DNA from: Sulfurovum sp.
Lineage (GTDB): Bacteria; Campylobacterota; Campylobacteria; Campylobacterales; Sulfurovaceae
Direction: 5' to 3'
Assembly (NCBI GenBank): GCA_030634925.1
Contig: DAOVZV010000079.1
Location: forward strand, 1 to 6,049
DNA length: 6,049 nucleotides
Part shown: one piece after another, positions 1-6,049 of the stretch
How the letters are laid out: the number at the start of each line of letters is the position of its first letter
How positions within the stretch are numbered: position 1 is the stretch's first letter
Notes under the pieces: generated by a model
Told to the model about the DNA's origin: nothing
Databases searched by the model: none
Seen by the model: only the letters and a program-made list of their open reading frames with translations
Position numbers and translations under genes: made by a program

Positions 1-1
1 G

Positions 2-439
2 AAAGAGTATTTATTAAATGAATGTGAGTATGAATATAGATGTATTCCTGATGAACAACCTCTAATAGAGACAACAATTATCAAGCTATCAAGAGATGAA
101 AACTGTGATTTGATAGTCACCACAGGAGGCACAGGACCAGCTCCTAGAGATGTCACTACAGAAGCTACAGAAAGCGTATGCCAAAAGCTACTCCCTGGGT
201 TTGGTGAACAGATGAGAGCTGCAAGCCTAAAGTTCGTACCCACAGCCATATTATCAAGACAAACAGCAGGTATATGCAACGGTTCACTAGTGATAAACCT
301 ACCTGGAAAGCCCAAATCAATCCGTGAATGCCTAGATGCAGTATTCCCTGCTGTTCCATATTGTATAGACTTAATAGGTGGTAGTTTTATGGAAGCAGAT
401 GAAAATATAATCAAAATCTTTAGACCAAAAGCCAAATAA
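2..439 (+). CDS. mogA: Molybdopterin adenylyltransferase MogA (5' end outside window)
   Basis: MogA activates molybdopterin by adenylating it with ATP, so that molybdate can then be inserted; this is a late cytoplasmic step of molybdenum cofactor synthesis. The frame is open from base 2, so the gene starts before the window and 145 C-terminal residues are visible. E. coli MogA has about 195 residues, so roughly the first 40-50 are missing. The visible part carries the family signature TTGGTGPAPRDVT (from about base 119), then PGFGEQMR, the FVPTAILSRQ segment, LPGKPKSIRECL and the C-terminal VPYCIDL and FRPK blocks, all of which I recognise from E. coli MogA; this argues against the related MoaB and MoeA families. 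A TTG at 110 could be mistaken for a start, but it lies inside the conserved core. The next gene starts one base after the TAA, which suggests an operon with two small genes. The identification is firm; only the N-terminus is unseen. Confidence 0.93.
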   Translation, partial: KEYLLNECEYEYRCIPDEQPLIETTIIKLSRDENCDLIVTTGGTGPAPRDVTTEATESVCQKLLPGFGEQMRAASLKFVPTAILSRQTAGICNGSLVINLPGKPKSIRECLDAVFPAVPYCIDLIGGSFMEADENIIKIFRPKAK

Positions 440-440
440 T

Positions 441-650
441 ATGAATATAGAATTTATAGAAAATCAAATAAACCAAATCAATCAAGAGTTAGAAAAAGAG
501 GTTATGAGTATATTGAGCGATGAGAAACTCGATAAAAAACAAACAAACCTAAGGATGAAACCACTAACAAGCACCAAACAGATACTATCAAATGCCCTAG
601 ATAGTATCCAAATGGTAGATAGACTAAACAAAGAAGAGAGAGGAATATAA
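441..650 (+). CDS. Small charged, helical hypothetical protein downstream of mogA
   Basis: This 69-residue protein is not one I recognise. It is rich in Glu, Lys, Asn and Gln, with no hydrophobic segment. The first 35 residues (NQINQINQELEKEVMSIL) have a spacing of I, L and V that would suit an amphipathic helix or short coiled coil. A second possible helix follows a KPLTSTKQIL stretch and ends in a charged tail. It is probably a soluble cytoplasmic protein. The ATG lies one base after the mogA stop codon and has no clear Shine-Dalgarno sequence, so its translation is probably coupled to mogA. Its stop codon touches the ATG of the next gene. The tight spacing supports a real gene co-transcribed with mogA, but gives no proof of a role in cofactor synthesis. 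Confidence 0.7.
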   Translation: MNIEFIENQINQINQELEKEVMSILSDEKLDKKQTNLRMKPLTSTKQILSNALDSIQMVDRLNKEERGI

Positions 651-800
651 ATGCCAAGTATTATATACTTAGTTATATTCCTCTTTATAATAGCTCTATT
701 CTTTTGGGGAGTATATAAAGCTATCAAAACACAAGAAAAGATATACGCACTAGCACTGCTACCATTTGTTATACTTTTAATTGTTATGTTTTTTATCTGA
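651..800 (+). CDS. 49-residue two-helix small membrane protein
   Basis: The reading frame from ATG 651 to TGA 798-800 encodes 49 residues that are almost entirely hydrophobic. A first membrane segment spans about residues 4-22 (IIYLVIFLFIIALFFWGVY), followed by a short polar turn KAIKTQEK with three lysines and then a second segment at about residues 31-49. By the positive-inside rule the turn would face the cytoplasm, with both ends outside. A good ribosome site (AGAGAGGA, 637-644) sits six bases before the ATG. The start immediately follows the stop of the preceding gene, with no spacer. I do not recognise the family. The strong ribosome site, the adjacency and the clean hairpin topology support a genuine small gene of the mogA transcript. 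Its stop codon lies within the left arm of the inverted repeat at 794-810. Confidence 0.66.
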   Translation: MPSIIYLVIFLFIIALFFWGVYKAIKTQEKIYALALLPFVILLIVMFFI

Positions 801-814
801 TATTCAGATATAAT
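794..814 (+). promoter_or_regulatory. Promoter/operator of the toxin-antitoxin cassette
   Basis: A perfect inverted repeat with 7-bp arms, TATCTGA (794-800) and TCAGATA (804-810), separated by TAT, runs directly into a perfect -10 hexamer TATAAT at 809-814. No convincing -35 box is placed at the usual distance, which is common for promoters in this phylum. The antitoxin ribosome site AAGGAG (822-827) and ATG 835 follow closely, so the predicted transcript leader is only about 15 bases. Type II antitoxins normally repress their own promoter through such palindromes, so autoregulation is inferred. No T-run follows the repeat on either strand, so it is a poor candidate for a terminator. Confidence 0.55.
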
Positions 815-834
815 AAATAAAAAGGAGTAAATAG

Positions 835-1047
835 ATGAAGACAATTAACTTACAAATAAATGATAGTATATACGAGCATATCCTATTTTTTCTTCAAAAT
901 TTACCTAAAGATATGATTACAATATCTAAAGACATAGATACAAAAGATAAAATAACAAAATTATTTGAAGAGAATAATATAGATGCGTTTAAAGACATAA
1001 AAGACCCTATAAGTTGGCAAAAGAGTATGCGTGATGAATGGGAATAG
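835..1047 (+). CDS. VapB-like antitoxin of a type II toxin-antitoxin pair
   Basis: This 70-residue protein precedes and overlaps a PIN-domain toxin gene, the usual antitoxin position. The N-terminus (MKTINLQINDSIYEHILFFL) fits a short DNA-contacting beta strand followed by a helix, as in small ribbon-helix-helix-like antitoxins; this fold is my inference. The C-terminal half is acidic and lysine-rich (KDIDTKDKITKLFEENN, ending MRDEWE). That is typical of a flexible tail that wraps and neutralises a toxin. The start is set by AAGGAG at 822-827, seven bases before the ATG. Its last codons overlap the toxin start by 14 bases, so the two are probably translationally coupled. Assignment to the VapB group rests mainly on the partner; the sequence itself does not name a specific antitoxin family. 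The expected role is to neutralise the toxin and repress the cassette promoter. Confidence 0.75.
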   Translation: MKTINLQINDSIYEHILFFLQNLPKDMITISKDIDTKDKITKLFEENNIDAFKDIKDPISWQKSMRDEWE

Positions 1048-1411
1048 TATCTTAATAGATAGCAATATAATTATCTACCTATCCAAAAATAAAATCTCTA
1101 TTGATGATGTTTTTGAAAAAGATAAAAAGTATTATATATCACTTGTTAGCTATATGGAGATACTATCATATAATTTCATATCCAAAGATGAAGAAAAGTT
1201 TATAAATAAGCTTCTCTCTTTTTTTGAGATTATAGATATAAGTAAAGATATAGCAAATAAAGTTATTAGCTTGAAAAAGAGTCGTAAAATCAAACTACCT
1301 GATGCAATTATAGTAGCAACATCTATGATATTTAATCATACACTATTTACAAATGATAAACAACTTACTACGATTGATGGTTTAAAGGTTAAATATTTTG
1401 AGATAGAGTAA
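1034..1411 (+). CDS. VapC-like PIN-domain ribonuclease toxin
   Basis: PIN-domain toxins of the VapC group are metal-dependent endoribonucleases that cut tRNA, rRNA or mRNA and stop growth when the antitoxin is lost. Counting from ATG 1034 (125 residues), the acidic residues expected in a PIN active site are present: Asp9 in ILIDSNIIIYL, Glu42 in SYMEILSY, Asp90 in LPDAIIVATS, and Asp108 in LFTNDKQL with the conserved Thr just before it. The length is normal for the family and nothing is truncated, so it looks functional. A GTG at 1031 is an alternative start adding one residue; AAAAGAG at 1019-1025 lies eight bases before the ATG. The gene overlaps the antitoxin, and its TAA (1409-1411) directly abuts the stop of convergent clpB. 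The specific RNA target cannot be told from sequence. Confidence 0.87.
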   Translation: MNGNSILIDSNIIIYLSKNKISIDDVFEKDKKYYISLVSYMEILSYNFISKDEEKFINKLLSFFEIIDISKDIANKVISLKKSRKIKLPDAIIVATSMIFNHTLFTNDKQLTTIDGLKVKYFEIE

Positions 1412-3985
1412 CTACCCCACCTCAACCACCACATCTTCATCTACTATATCAAATGAAACTACACTTCCTTCTACTACCTTGTCTTCTAGTATTAGTTCTG
1501 CTAGTCTATCTTCTACTACTTCATACAATGCTCTTTTGAGTGGTCTTGCTCCATATACTGGGTCAAATCCTGATTGTGCTATGTATGATTTTGCTTTTTG
1601 GCTTAGAGTTATTGTGATTTCTCTTTGTGCTAATTTATTTTGAATATCTTTGAATAGTATATCTACTATTTTGGTGATAGCATCTAGGTCAAGTGGATTG
1701 AATATAATCTGCTCATCAAGACGATTTAGGAACTCTGGCTTGAAGTGTCGTTTGAGTTCACTCATCACAGCTTCTCTTCGTTGTTCTTTGTCATCTATTG
1801 TCATGATACTATCACTTGCGATATTTGAGGTAAGTATGATTATAGTATTTCTAAAATCTACTGTTACACCTTTGTTATCAGTAAGTCGTCCATCATCTAG
1901 TACTTGCAAAAGAGTATTAAACACATCAGGATGAGCCTTTTCTATCTCATCAAATAGTATTACACTATATGGTTTGCGTCGTACTGCTTCTGTGAGTTGT
2001 CCACCCTCTTCATATCCCACATATCCAGGAGGAGCTCCTACCAGTCTGCTCACAGATTGTTTCTCCATATATTCACTCATATCTATACGGATAAGAGATT
2101 TATCACTATCAAACAAGAACTTTGCCAAAGTCTTTGCTACTTGTGTCTTACCTACTCCAGTTGGACCTAAAAACATAAAACTACCAATTGGTCTATTGGT
2201 ATCACTTAGACCTGCTTTATTGCGTTTGATAGCTCGTGATACTGCTTTTAGTGCTTCATCTTGTCCTATAACCTCTTGATTGAGTATAGACTCTATGGCT
2301 AGTATCTTCTCTTTTTCACCTTGGAGCATTTTGTTTACACTGATACCAGTCCAACGGCTCACTATACTAGCTATCATATCCTCATCTACAGAGTTTTTGA
2401 GTAGAGTTCCTTCGCTCATCATCATATTCCACTTATCTTCTAGTGCTTTGAGTTGAGTCTGTTTGGCAGGTATCTGTCCATACTCTATCTCTGCTGATTT
2501 GGTAAAATCACTATCTCTTTTTAGGTTTTGTGCTTGTGTCTTTAGTGCATCTAATTCAAATTTGACTTTGGCTATATCATTGAATACACCCTTTTCATTG
2601 TCAAACTGATTTTGTAATGCTACTCTATTTTCATCCAAATCGGCTAGTTCTTTTTCTATCTCTATTAGACGGTTGCTATTTTTCTCACTCTGCTCCATCT
2701 TTAGAGCTTCTTTCTCTACTTGTAGAGTGACTATCTCTCTCTTGGCTTTGGACAAGTCTTTTGGTTCACTCTCTATCTGCATTTTGAGTTCTGCTGATGC
2801 TTCATCAATAAGGTCGATAGCCTTATCAGGCAAAAACCTATCTGTAATATATCTATCACTTAGTTTCGCAGATGCTACCAATGCACTATCTGTAATAGTC
2901 ACATTATGATGAGCCTCTAGCTTCTCCTTGATACCTCTAAGTATCTGTAGGGCTTCATTGATACTAGGCTCTTCCACTTTTACAGGCTGAAATCTCCTCT
3001 GCAAAGCAGTATCTTTCTCGAAATACTTCCTATACTCTTTGAGTGTAGTAGCACCTATAGTATGAAGCTCACCACGAGCAAGAGCAGGTTTGAGGATATT
3101 GGCAGCATCCATACTTCCCTCACTTGCCCCTGCTCCGACTATCGTATGTATCTCATCTATAAATAGTATGATATTAGATGCTTCCTTGACCTCATCTACT
3201 ACAGCTTTGAGTCTATCCTCGAACTCTCCTCTATACTTTGCACCTGCTATGAGACGACTCATATCTAGGCTTATTACTCTCATATTTTGGAGACTCAAAG
3301 GTACTTCTTTGTTTACAATTCTCTGAGCCAATCCCTCCACAATAGCAGTCTTACCAGTCCCTGGTTCTCCTATGAGTATTGGATTGTTTTTGGTCTTTCG
3401 GATGAGTATCTGCATCATCCTCTGCACCTCTTCATCTCTACCTATCACAGGGTCAAGCTCACCATCAAGTGCTTTTTTGTTCAAATCCACACCGTATTTT
3501 TCTAGTGCTTCTAGTGTCTCATCACCTGATTGAGACTCTATACTCTTGCCACCTCTGATAGACTCCAAAGTCTTTTTGAGTTCGCTCAAATTGAGATATT
3601 TACCCATACTATCTATGATAAAACTCTCACCTATATTGGCTACAAGCCATGCATCAACTGCTAGATAAGAGTCACCATTGGCAGTCATCGCACCCTCACC
3701 GTTTTGGAGTGTTCTCATACTATCTTGTGACAACCGTATAGACTCTTTGGTTACAGAAGAGACAGATGGTAGCTTATTGGCTATACTCTTTGTCTCCAAC
3801 TCTATAGCAGGTTTGTCTATAGACATCTTGTTGAGAGCCTGATGCAATATACTTCCAGAGTTCGTAAGCAAAGCCCAAATCAAATGTATAGGTTGTACTT
3901 CTTGGTTTTTATTGTGCAAAGCTAGAGATACTCCACTCTCCAAAGTACTCTGCATCTGATTGGTCAATTTTTCTAAAATACTCAT
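1412..3985 (-). CDS. clpB: ATP-dependent disaggregase chaperone ClpB
   Basis: ClpB is a cytoplasmic hexameric AAA+ machine that pulls aggregated proteins apart together with DnaK. All 857 residues are present, the same length as E. coli ClpB. In order there are: an N-terminal Clp-N domain (about 1-145); the first AAA+ domain with Walker A GEPGTGKT at 206-213, pore tyrosine Tyr251, Walker B ending Asp277-Glu278 and arginine fingers 330-331; the long coiled-coil middle domain (about 400-525) that separates ClpB from ClpA and ClpC; and the second AAA+ domain with Walker A GPTGVGKT at 607-614, pore loop GYVGYEEGG at 654-662, Walker B ending Asp679-Glu680, sensor Asn721, arginine finger Arg755 and sensor-2 GAR at 812-814. 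No catalytic residue is missing. AAAGGA at 3991-3996 lies five bases before the ATG. It has its own promoter with an HspR-like element and probably forms a single-gene unit. No hairpin terminator is apparent at its 3' end. Confidence 0.97.
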   Translation of the reverse strand: MSILEKLTNQMQSTLESGVSLALHNKNQEVQPIHLIWALLTNSGSILHQALNKMSIDKPAIELETKSIANKLPSVSSVTKESIRLSQDSMRTLQNGEGAMTANGDSYLAVDAWLVANIGESFIIDSMGKYLNLSELKKTLESIRGGKSIESQSGDETLEALEKYGVDLNKKALDGELDPVIGRDEEVQRMMQILIRKTKNNPILIGEPGTGKTAIVEGLAQRIVNKEVPLSLQNMRVISLDMSRLIAGAKYRGEFEDRLKAVVDEVKEASNIILFIDEIHTIVGAGASEGSMDAANILKPALARGELHTIGATTLKEYRKYFEKDTALQRRFQPVKVEEPSINEALQILRGIKEKLEAHHNVTITDSALVASAKLSDRYITDRFLPDKAIDLIDEASAELKMQIESEPKDLSKAKREIVTLQVEKEALKMEQSEKNSNRLIEIEKELADLDENRVALQNQFDNEKGVFNDIAKVKFELDALKTQAQNLKRDSDFTKSAEIEYGQIPAKQTQLKALEDKWNMMMSEGTLLKNSVDEDMIASIVSRWTGISVNKMLQGEKEKILAIESILNQEVIGQDEALKAVSRAIKRNKAGLSDTNRPIGSFMFLGPTGVGKTQVAKTLAKFLFDSDKSLIRIDMSEYMEKQSVSRLVGAPPGYVGYEEGGQLTEAVRRKPYSVILFDEIEKAHPDVFNTLLQVLDDGRLTDNKGVTVDFRNTIIILTSNIASDSIMTIDDKEQRREAVMSELKRHFKPEFLNRLDEQIIFNPLDLDAITKIVDILFKDIQNKLAQREITITLSQKAKSYIAQSGFDPVYGARPLKRALYEVVEDRLAELILEDKVVEGSVVSFDIVDEDVVVEVG

Positions 3986-4015
3986 AAAAATCCTTTAAAA
4001 TTATTATTATGAGTA

Positions 4016-4045
4016 ATTATACAACCTTTAGTCACTTCTTGTCAA
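4016..4045 (-). promoter_or_regulatory. Sigma70-type promoter of clpB
   Basis: On the minus strand a perfect -35 box TTGACA (4045-4040) and a perfect -10 box TATAAT (4021-4016) are separated by 18 bases. The expected start of transcription is near 4009, giving a leader of about 24 bases before the clpB ATG at 3985. The -35 box begins only two bases after the stop codon of the upstream radical SAM gene. A consensus -35 is notable if this is a Campylobacterota genome, where most promoters rely on the -10 region. Assignment to clpB follows from position and strand. Confidence 0.78.
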
Positions 4046-4046
4046 G
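4026..4046 (-). promoter_or_regulatory. HAIR-like HspR operator overlapping the clpB promoter
   Basis: Read on the minus strand, CTTGACA-N7-ACTAAAG lies across the -35 box and the spacer of the clpB promoter. The known HspR-associated inverted repeat (HAIR) is CTTGAGT-N7-ACTCAAG. Eleven of fourteen arm positions match and the seven-base spacing is exact. HspR is a MerR-type heat-shock repressor that controls clpB in several bacteria, including Campylobacter. Binding here would block RNA polymerase and be relieved on heat shock. The arms are imperfect, and part of the left-arm match is shared with the -35 consensus itself, so the call is moderate. No CIRCE element (the HrcA site) is seen. Confidence 0.55.
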
Positions 4047-4047
4047 T

Positions 4048-4962
4048 TTATTTAGTTACTTTATAAAAGACTACTCCATTTGTCTCTACCTCAACTATCT
4101 TTTGACTCTTTAATAACTCATCAAATATACCTCGACTATCACTATCAAACAGCACAGATATATCATCCATAGTCAAAGGTCTCTTTAGCAAAGTCTTGAC
4201 TATCTCCTCCTCATCATAACTAGATGATTTCATATCAGACTTCTTGCGTGAAGCAATATACAGAGGCAAACTACTATCAAACAGATGACTAATCTCCAAA
4301 AGCCTCTCATAGCTCACAGGAGAGACATCAAAAGCAGGAGGTCTATCTATCGTACCCATATCTATCCGAGTAGGACGAAGCTTCATCAGATACTCATTGA
4401 GTTTTCCTATCTCATCACTACTATCGTTGAGGTTCTTGACCATAAGTATCTCTATAACTAGAGACTTATCATACCTATCCCAAAACTCCAACATCCCAGA
4501 CTTGATACTATCCACATCGATAGAGACATCAGAACGGTCAAGCCTTTTGAGACAACGAGCAGAAGCACAATCAAGCGAAAGCTTAACCTCATCAAACTTC
4601 ATCAAAGCATCCTGCACTTCCACCCTATCTATCATACTAGCATTAGACAATATCAAAGTACGAGTATCCCCTCTAAATAGATTTATCTCATCTATCAATT
4701 CAGACAAATACGGGTACAAAGTAGGCTCACCATTAGCAGTAATAGTAAGCACATCAATATCACTATGCTCAATAAGTGCCGTCTTGATAGCAGAGACAAT
4801 CTCTACTACACTCAACACATCATCATACTCACCAATAGTATCAGCAGGGTCAAGCTCACAATAGAGACAATCAAAATTACACTGCTTTTTTGAAGGACTC
4901 AAATCCACCCCAAGAGATTTACCAAAACGACGCGAGTGTATTGGTCCGAATATTATGTTCAT
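4048..4962 (-). CDS. Radical SAM protein, COG0731 type, with winged-helix-like C-terminus
   Basis: Radical SAM enzymes use a [4Fe-4S] cluster to cleave S-adenosylmethionine and start radical chemistry. Counting from ATG 4962 (304 residues), the family opening FGPIHSRRFGKSLGVDLSP precedes the cluster motif Cys28-x3-Cys32-x2-Cys35 (CNFDCLYC). The SAM-binding ANGEPTLYP segment (76-84), a SLD strand (129-131) and a late GTIDRPP motif (203-209) follow. These features match the COG0731 group, related to the wyosine enzyme TYW1 but of unsettled function in bacteria. Residues from about 248 to 304 look like a small winged-helix domain (EEIVKTLLKRPLTMDDISVL, then a beta hairpin), possibly for nucleic-acid or protein contact. 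I chose ATG 4962 because AAGGA lies about six bases upstream and the family opening starts there. An in-frame start at 5028 would add 22 unlikely residues and overlap the Fic gene. The 28-base gap from Fic holds no terminator, so co-transcription is plausible. Confidence 0.85.
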   Translation of the reverse strand: MNIIFGPIHSRRFGKSLGVDLSPSKKQCNFDCLYCELDPADTIGEYDDVLSVVEIVSAIKTALIEHSDIDVLTITANGEPTLYPYLSELIDEINLFRGDTRTLILSNASMIDRVEVQDALMKFDEVKLSLDCASARCLKRLDRSDVSIDVDSIKSGMLEFWDRYDKSLVIEILMVKNLNDSSDEIGKLNEYLMKLRPTRIDMGTIDRPPAFDVSPVSYERLLEISHLFDSSLPLYIASRKKSDMKSSSYDEEEIVKTLLKRPLTMDDISVLFDSDSRGIFDELLKSQKIVEVETNGVVFYKVTK

Positions 4963-4990
4963 TTGGTTTCCTTTTTTAACTTTATTGTTA

Positions 4991-5728
4991 TCATAACACT
5001 TCACCCAACACAAACCAATAAGGCTCAAAACTCTCTTCTATATTATGAGATACTAAGGCTATAAAGTCATTATAGTCTTTATCTGTATGAGCTTTGTCTA
5101 GGGCTTCATAATATTTTAATCTATCTTTGACACTAATCACAATAGGAGGAAAACCACTCTTCATAAGCTCTAAATTCATTAGCAGTATTGAAGTTCTTCC
5201 GTTGCCATCTATAAATGGGTGAATAGCTACAAAATCTATATGTACTCTACACGCTCTTTCTATCGGATGAAGTTCTTGGGCTTGAGTATTATACCATTGT
5301 ATAAATGCTTCCATTTGAGGTGCTACTTCTATATGTATGGGTGGTCTGTGTGTTGCTCCAGAGATTATGACATTGATATTTCGATAGCTTCCTGCATTGC
5401 TATCATCTATATTTTTTAAAATAAGTGAATGTAATGATTTAATCGTGTATTCACTCAAAGGCTCATTTTGAGATACCAAGGTTTCCACAAATAAAATAGC
5501 CTCTTTATGGTTAATCGCTTCAAAGTGTTCTCTTAGCGTTTTACCTCCCACTGTAATACCCTCTAAGGCTACTTTGGTTTCATTAAGCGTAAGTGTATTT
5601 CCCTCTATCGCATTAGAGTTATATGTCCAACGCAAGATTAAATCTTCTCTTAAAGAGGAGACTATATTTCTATCTAAAGGACGATGTTTATCTAGTCTTT
5701 TTTTGAGGTTATCTAGTTTTTTATACAT
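4991..5728 (-). CDS. Fic-domain protein, class II (N-terminal inhibitory motif)
   Basis: Fic proteins usually transfer AMP from ATP to hydroxyl groups of target proteins. This one has 245 residues. The inhibitory helix motif (S/T)xxxE(G/N) is at 38-43 (SNAIEG, Glu42), which places it in class II with the helix before the Fic core. The target-binding flap is likely around 113-134 (GSYRNINVIISGATHRPP). The Fic motif HPFIDGNGR is at 170-178 with catalytic His170, Asp174 for metal and the phosphate-binding GNGR. The motif normally continues to a second arginine three residues on, but here that position is Ile181 (codon ATA). The adjoining LLMNLELMKSGFPP is typical of the family. It lacks the C-terminal winged-helix extension seen in many longer class II members. 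The ATG overlaps the stop of the upstream membrane gene as TAATG, implying coupled translation. The Fic fold is certain; activity and target are not. Confidence 0.92.
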   Translation of the reverse strand: MYKKLDNLKKRLDKHRPLDRNIVSSLREDLILRWTYNSNAIEGNTLTLNETKVALEGITVGGKTLREHFEAINHKEAILFVETLVSQNEPLSEYTIKSLHSLILKNIDDSNAGSYRNINVIISGATHRPPIHIEVAPQMEAFIQWYNTQAQELHPIERACRVHIDFVAIHPFIDGNGRTSILLMNLELMKSGFPPIVISVKDRLKYYEALDKAHTDKDYNDFIALVSHNIEESFEPYWFVLGEVL

Positions 5729-6049
5729 TATTTACGCCTTGTATTATTTCTAAATGCCATAATAAATTGATACAATAAAACAGATATAACCAACTTAACA
5801 AACATTCCAAAAGGAGCGATATGTTCAAAATAATCTTTAGATTTGAACATATTTAGAGGATTCATTATTAATGCTATATCATTTACCATATGAGTAGAAT
5901 TTGAGCTATACAATATCCAACCAAGCAAAAGAAATATCAATATACAACAAATTCCTAATATGATATTCTTAAAATAATAAACTAAATATAAACCCAAAAA
6001 AATAAAAAAACCTCCTAGACTATATATCAATCTATCCCTTTGTGAAATA
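5728..6049 (-). CDS. Membrane protein coupled to Fic (probably cut by window edge)
   Basis: About 106 residues are visible and I do not recognise the family. Two strong membrane segments come first, an N-terminal one rich in F, L and Y (LIYSLGGFFIFLGLYLVYYF) and then IILGICCILIFLLLGWILY. A polar stretch of about 30 residues follows (NSTHMVNDIALIMNPLNMFKSKDYFEH), then a third segment (FVKLVISVLLYQFIMAF) and a basic tail RNNTRRK. Topology is ambiguous because both ends are positively charged. The frame stays open to the last base of the window, and the residues before the first segment (ISQRDR) look like a natural cytoplasmic lead-in, so I favour a start outside the window. A TTG at 6030 with AAAGGG five bases upstream is a real alternative and would give 100 residues. 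The stop codon shares its last A with the Fic ATG, so the two are probably made together. Confidence 0.62.
   Translation of the reverse strand, partial: ISQRDRLIYSLGGFFIFLGLYLVYYFKNIILGICCILIFLLLGWILYSSNSTHMVNDIALIMNPLNMFKSKDYFEHIAPFGMFVKLVISVLLYQFIMAFRNNTRRK

Noticed and set aside
794..810. Palindrome considered as a rho-independent terminator for the mogA transcript
   Set aside because: The stem is short and AT-rich, and no T-run follows it on either strand; the T-run lies before it on the plus strand. Its position against TATAAT fits an operator better.
482..844. A 120-residue, partly hydrophobic open frame on the minus strand opposite the two small genes after mogA
   Set aside because: It starts at TTG 844 without a ribosome site and lies antisense to two plus-strand genes that have tight spacing and, for the second, a strong ribosome site. 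The hydrophobicity is an effect of reading an AT-rich membrane gene backwards.
1398..1425. TTGAG ... CTCAA pairing across the toxin-clpB junction, as a two-way terminator
   Set aside because: Only five base pairs with an 18-base loop and no adjacent T-run; too weak to support.
1650..3505. Several plus-strand open frames of 70-100 codons inside clpB
   Set aside because: All are antisense shadows of a fully conserved clpB frame, with serine/leucine-rich low-complexity products and no ribosome sites.
4397..4864. A 155-codon plus-strand frame opposite the radical SAM gene
   Set aside because: It is antisense to a gene with intact cluster and substrate motifs; its product is serine- and isoleucine-rich without recognisable motifs.
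1412..5028. Frequent CTATC/GATAG and AGTAT words, considered as uptake or repeat signals
   Set aside because: They follow from common codon pairs such as ATA-GAT and GAT-AGT in these proteins; there is no fixed longer core and no regular spacing.
4963..5028. N-terminal extension of the radical SAM protein from a start at 5028
   Set aside because: The extra 22 residues fall before the family's usual opening, overlap the end of the Fic gene, and lack a ribosome site as good as the AAGGA before ATG 4962.

Overview
The window looks like chromosomal DNA from an AT-rich Campylobacterota-type bacterium (the Sulfurimonas/Sulfurovum/Arcobacter neighbourhood is my best guess, from memory of protein families rather than any search). 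The reasons are the AT-rich coding style with heavy use of ATA, AGA and AAA codons, the tight gene packing, an HspR-type (HAIR-like) element in front of clpB, which is how several members of this phylum control that gene, and the small hydrophobic or coiled hypothetical genes between housekeeping genes. The genus cannot be fixed from this stretch.

Layout, plus strand (1-1411): the window opens inside mogA (molybdenum cofactor synthesis). It is followed with almost no gap by a 69-residue coiled, charged protein (441-650) and a 49-residue two-helix membrane protein (651-800). Next comes a two-gene toxin-antitoxin cassette: a 70-residue VapB-like antitoxin (835-1047) overlapping a PIN-domain VapC-like toxin (1034-1411). 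The cassette has its own likely promoter, with a 7-bp-arm inverted repeat touching a perfect TATAAT.

Layout, minus strand (1412-6049): the toxin stop codon directly abuts the stop codon of the convergent clpB (1412-3985), a full-length 857-residue disaggregase. clpB has an unusually good sigma70 promoter (TTGACA, 18 nt, TATAAT) that is overlaid by an HspR-like inverted repeat. Upstream of it are a radical SAM protein of the COG0731 type with a C-terminal winged-helix-like tail (4048-4962), a Fic-domain protein (4991-5728) and a membrane protein cut by the window edge (5728-6049). The last two overlap by one base (TAATG), and all three may be one transcript.

How they fit together: clpB is a heat-shock gene with its own control. 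mogA and its two small partners look like one transcription unit that could read through into the toxin-antitoxin cassette. The membrane-Fic pair forms a translationally coupled unit. The most noteworthy points are the HAIR-like/promoter overlay at clpB, the Fic protein that keeps its inhibitory glutamate but has lost the arginine that glutamate normally pairs with, the self-contained operator of the TA cassette, and the zero-gap convergent junction between toxin and clpB. I saw no CRISPR array, insertion sequence, tRNA or rRNA gene, and no gene-free stretch longer than about 65 bases.
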